14,483 nucleotides of DNA, from assembly GCA_030612495.1 (NCBI GenBank), contig JAUWNT010000047.1, positions 1 to 14,483 of the forward strand. Reading direction: 5' to 3'. Numbering within the stretch: the first letter of the stretch is position 1; each line of letters starts with the position of its first letter. The notes below the pieces were generated by a model. That model searched no databases and was not told the DNA's origin. It worked only from the letters and a program-made list of their open reading frames with translations. Both the position numbers and the translations under genes were made by a program. Of the stretch, positions 12,511 through 14,483 are shown piece after piece. Source of the DNA: Candidatus Aminicenantota bacterium. Lineage in GTDB: Bacteria; Acidobacteriota; Aminicenantia; UBA2199.

Positions 12511-14079
12511 ATGGAAAATTTTAAAAAACTCGGTTTATCGTCAAATACGATAGATTCGTTAAAAAGAAAAGGTTATGAAGAACCTACTCCGATTCAGGAG
12601 AAAATAATTCCTTTACTTTTAGACAAAGAAAAGGATCTAATAGGGCAAGCACAAACAGGAACGGGTAAAACAGCAGCATTCGGGCTTCCGCTAATTGAAA
12701 AATTATCGTGTGAAAATAAAGATGTGCAAGCTATAATTTTAACACCAACAAGGGAGTTAGCTATACAGGTCGCTGAAGAGATAAATTCTTTAAAGGGTAA
12801 AAAAAGAATAAATATTGCTCCTATATACGGAGGTCAATCTATTGAACTTCAGCTGAGAAAGCTAAAGAAAGGGGTTCAAATAGTCGTAGGAACACCTGGT
12901 AGGATAATGGATCATCTGAATAGAGGGACTTTAAAAATAGATAGATTATCATACTTTATTCTTGATGAAGCTGATGAAATGTTAAATATGGGTTTTTTTG
13001 AAGATATTGAAGAGATTATAAAATATACGAATGAGGATAAAAAAGTATGGCTTTTTTCAGCAACTATACCGGATAGAATTCTCAAACTTGCAAAAAACTA
13101 TATGAAAGATTATGAATTTGTTAGGGTTTCTAAAGAACAACTTGCAACCGAATTAACGGATCAGATATATTTTGAAGTAAATGGCACGGATAAATTCGAA
13201 GCTTTATGTAGAATAATAGATGTTGAAGCGGATTTTTACGGGTTGGTTTTTTGTCGAACCAAGGTTAAAGTAGAAGAGGTAGCTAACAGAATGATAGACA
13301 GAGGTTATGAGGCTGAAGCTCTTCATGGGGATATATCTCAACATCAAAGAGAGAGGATTCTAAGTAAGTTTAAAAACAGAAGAATCAGTGTTCTGATTGC
13401 TACCGATGTTGCGGCAAGAGGTCTCGATATTAATGATTTGACCCATGTTATTAATTATTCATTTCCAGAAGATCCCAATTTTTATGTTCACAGAATCGGA
13501 AGAACAGGTAGAGCCGGAAAAGAGGGGACAGCCATAACTTTTGTTACTCCAGCCGAATACAGAAGACTTAGTTATATAAAAAAGATTTCAAAATCAAGTA
13601 TTAGAAAAGAGAAACTTCCGGAGATTACAGACATAATTAATGCAAAAATAGACAGATTGAAATTGGATCTCTCCGATATCATAGAGTCAAAGATCAGTAA
13701 AGAATATATGAAGATTGCTGAAAACCTGATTGAAGAACACAGCCCTATCGAAACCATAGCATCTCTTCTAAAATATTCATTTAACGGTGAGTTTGATGAG
13801 AGCAGTTATAATAAAATAAAAGAAGTCTCATTAGACAAACACGGGAAAACCCGTCTTTTTGTGGCATTGGGTAAGTCCGCAAAAATGGACACAAAAAAAT
13901 TGGTTGATTTTATTTTATCGAAAACAAAGCTTAAGAGTATAAATATTAAAGATATAAAGATTTTTGATAATTTCTCATTTTTAACAGTTCCTTTTGAAGA
14001 AGCTGAGATCATTCTTAAATATTTTTCAAAACACAAAAGAGGAAAAAGGCCTCTTGTGGATAAAGCCAAAGCCAGATAA
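12511..14079 (+). CDS. deaD: ATP-dependent DEAD-box RNA helicase with DbpA-like RNA-binding domain
   Basis: Unwinds RNA duplexes; relatives of this layout (DeaD/CsdA, CshA, DbpA) act in ribosome assembly, mRNA turnover and cold adaptation. In 522 residues the canonical motifs appear in order: Q motif GYEEPTPIQ at 21-29, Walker A AQTGTGKT at 47-54, PTREL at 79-83, TPGR at 128-131, DEAD at 152-155, SAT at 183-185, ATDVAARGLD at 297-306 and HRIGRTGRAG at 327-336. A linker of about 90 residues follows, then a DbpA-type RRM-like domain at about 447-505 (RLFVALGK to FLTVPFEEAE) and a short basic tail. AAGGGA at 12502-12507 is a modest SD just before the ATG. The gene stands alone between mobile-element remains, and by eye it uses more CG-containing codons (ACG, TCG, CCG) than its neighbours, which hints at separate origin without proving it. 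Confidence 0.94.
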   Translation: MENFKKLGLSSNTIDSLKRKGYEEPTPIQEKIIPLLLDKEKDLIGQAQTGTGKTAAFGLPLIEKLSCENKDVQAIILTPTRELAIQVAEEINSLKGKKRINIAPIYGGQSIELQLRKLKKGVQIVVGTPGRIMDHLNRGTLKIDRLSYFILDEADEMLNMGFFEDIEEIIKYTNEDKKVWLFSATIPDRILKLAKNYMKDYEFVRVSKEQLATELTDQIYFEVNGTDKFEALCRIIDVEADFYGLVFCRTKVKVEEVANRMIDRGYEAEALHGDISQHQRERILSKFKNRRISVLIATDVAARGLDINDLTHVINYSFPEDPNFYVHRIGRTGRAGKEGTAITFVTPAEYRRLSYIKKISKSSIRKEKLPEITDIINAKIDRLKLDLSDIIESKISKEYMKIAENLIEEHSPIETIASLLKYSFNGEFDESSYNKIKEVSLDKHGKTRLFVALGKSAKMDTKKLVDFILSKTKLKSINIKDIKIFDNFSFLTVPFEEAEIILKYFSKHKRGKRPLVDKAKAR

Positions 14080-14114
14080 ATAGAAGGGATTTGACCACTT
14101 ATATTATTTATACT

Positions 14115-14234
14115 TTTTTGGGTAATGACAATCTTAGCCTTTGCTCAGCACGCAAAAACAGGAATGTAACAGAATATTTGAAAGATATGTTGATCTAAAA
14201 AAATGTAAATCATACAACTGACGTATTGCCTCAT
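14115..14234 (+). pseudogene. Decayed C-terminal fragment of an IS66-type transposase
   Basis: In one plus-strand frame starting near 14115 the translation reads FLGNDN, then RNVTEYLKDML, an in-frame TAA at 14196-14198, and then DVLPH at about 14220-14234. This order matches the tail of IS66-family TnpC proteins: F-A-G-S-D, then Y-L-K-D-V-L-x-R, then D-E-L-L-P. The segment between the first two motifs is shortened, the frame is interrupted and no start precedes it, so it is a fragment. The assignment rests on short motifs recalled from the family. Confidence 0.5.
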
Positions 14235-14240
14235 TTAAGA

Positions 14241-14259
14241 ATCTATACGAAGTATAGAT
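14241..14259. repeat. Perfect 8-bp hairpin between the IS66-like fragment and the next transposase
   Basis: ATCTATAC and GTATAGAT pair perfectly around GAA. No T-run follows and the stem is AT-rich, so it is a poor intrinsic terminator. It could belong to the end region of either neighbouring element. Apart from this hairpin and the IS66-like remnant, I see nothing recognisable in 14080-14343. Confidence 0.45.
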
Positions 14260-14343
14260 CGTTGACGCACGAAAAAATCTATATGAAAAATTTATCAGGA
14301 AGTGGTACCTTTTTTGATGTAATCTATCAGAAGAGGTGTAAGA

Positions 14344-14483
14344 ATGGGGTTATCAATGAAAGCTAAGAGAGAAGTAAGTAAGGAATATGCGAGGAGATAT
14401 AAGAAAGTGCGTAAAAGATCAAAGACAGAGGTATTAGATGAGTTTGTAGAGTTGACAGGTTATAACAGGTGTTATGCTTCTTA
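14344..14483 (+). CDS. Transposase with integrase-like (rve) architecture, N-terminal fragment cut by window end
   Basis: An ATG at 14344 preceded by AGAGGTG opens a frame that runs off the window after 46 codons; a second in-frame ATG at 14356 is also possible. The basic N-terminus, with KAKREVSKEYARRYKKVRK followed by LDEFVELTGYNRCYA, matches the helix-turn-helix start of integrase-catalytic-domain transposases of the IS481/ISNCY-like kind, in which L-D-E-F-V-x-x-T-G-Y-x-R is conserved. The catalytic DDE domain would lie beyond the window, so activity cannot be judged. The left end of the element is not identifiable without its partner repeat. Confidence 0.68.
   Translation, partial: MGLSMKAKREVSKEYARRYKKVRKRSKTEVLDEFVELTGYNRCYAS

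Noticed and set aside
14242..14258. Resemblance of TCTATACGAAGTATAGA to a loxP arm (TATACGAAGTTAT).
   Set aside because: Only the core TATACGAAG is shared, the spacing and second arm of loxP are missing, and no Cre-like recombinase is adjacent. It is better described as a simple hairpin.

Overview
The window is AT-rich DNA from an uncultured-looking bacterium that I cannot place in a phylum. Three things point to a bacterium with a polysaccharide-bearing envelope: an O-antigen ligase-like membrane protein, a UDP-glucuronate decarboxylase, and a primary sigma factor with a long non-conserved region between 1.2 and 2.1. Ordinary Shine-Dalgarno sites (AGGAGG type), TTG starts on recD2 and rpoD, and tight gene packing are typical of free-living bacteria. 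Archaeal-type phosphoglycerate mutase (apgM) and a DhnA-type class I aldolase stand in for the commoner glycolytic isozymes.

Layout. (1) 1-2359, plus strand: the 3' part of an O-antigen ligase/polymerase gene, then UDP-xylose synthase, which fits the edge of a surface-polysaccharide locus. (2) 2362-4599, minus strand: recD2 helicase, preceded by a 21-codon ORF with an excellent ribosome binding site that ends 18 nt before the recD2 TTG. (3) 4709-8367, plus strand: a good promoter carrying an inverted repeat between its -35 and -10, then dnaG and rpoD, a macromolecular-synthesis operon without rpsU in the window. The sigma factor appears to carry two region 1.1-like domains. (4) 8385-11166, minus strand: apgM, an MBL-fold hydrolase and a XerD-type recombinase, tightly packed; apgM and the hydrolase overlap. 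(5) 11285-12196, plus strand: class I aldolase, divergent from apgM across a 118-bp intergenic region, so two glycolytic enzymes share one control region. (6) 12204-12412: a 209-bp palindrome-ended element containing a 36-codon, doubly deleted remnant of a Y1/REP-associated transposase. (7) 12511-14079: DEAD-box RNA helicase with a DbpA-like RNA-binding domain. (8) 14080-14483: a decayed IS66-type transposase tail, a perfect hairpin, and the start of an integrase-like transposase that runs off the window.

Most of the window is housekeeping DNA: replication initiation, transcription, recombination/repair, glycolysis and RNA remodelling. I see no defence system, CRISPR array, tRNA, rRNA or biosynthetic cluster. 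The least ordinary features are the transposase-derived palindromic element, the tandem region 1.1 in the sigma factor, the short ORF ahead of recD2, and the mobile-element remains on both sides of the DEAD-box gene.
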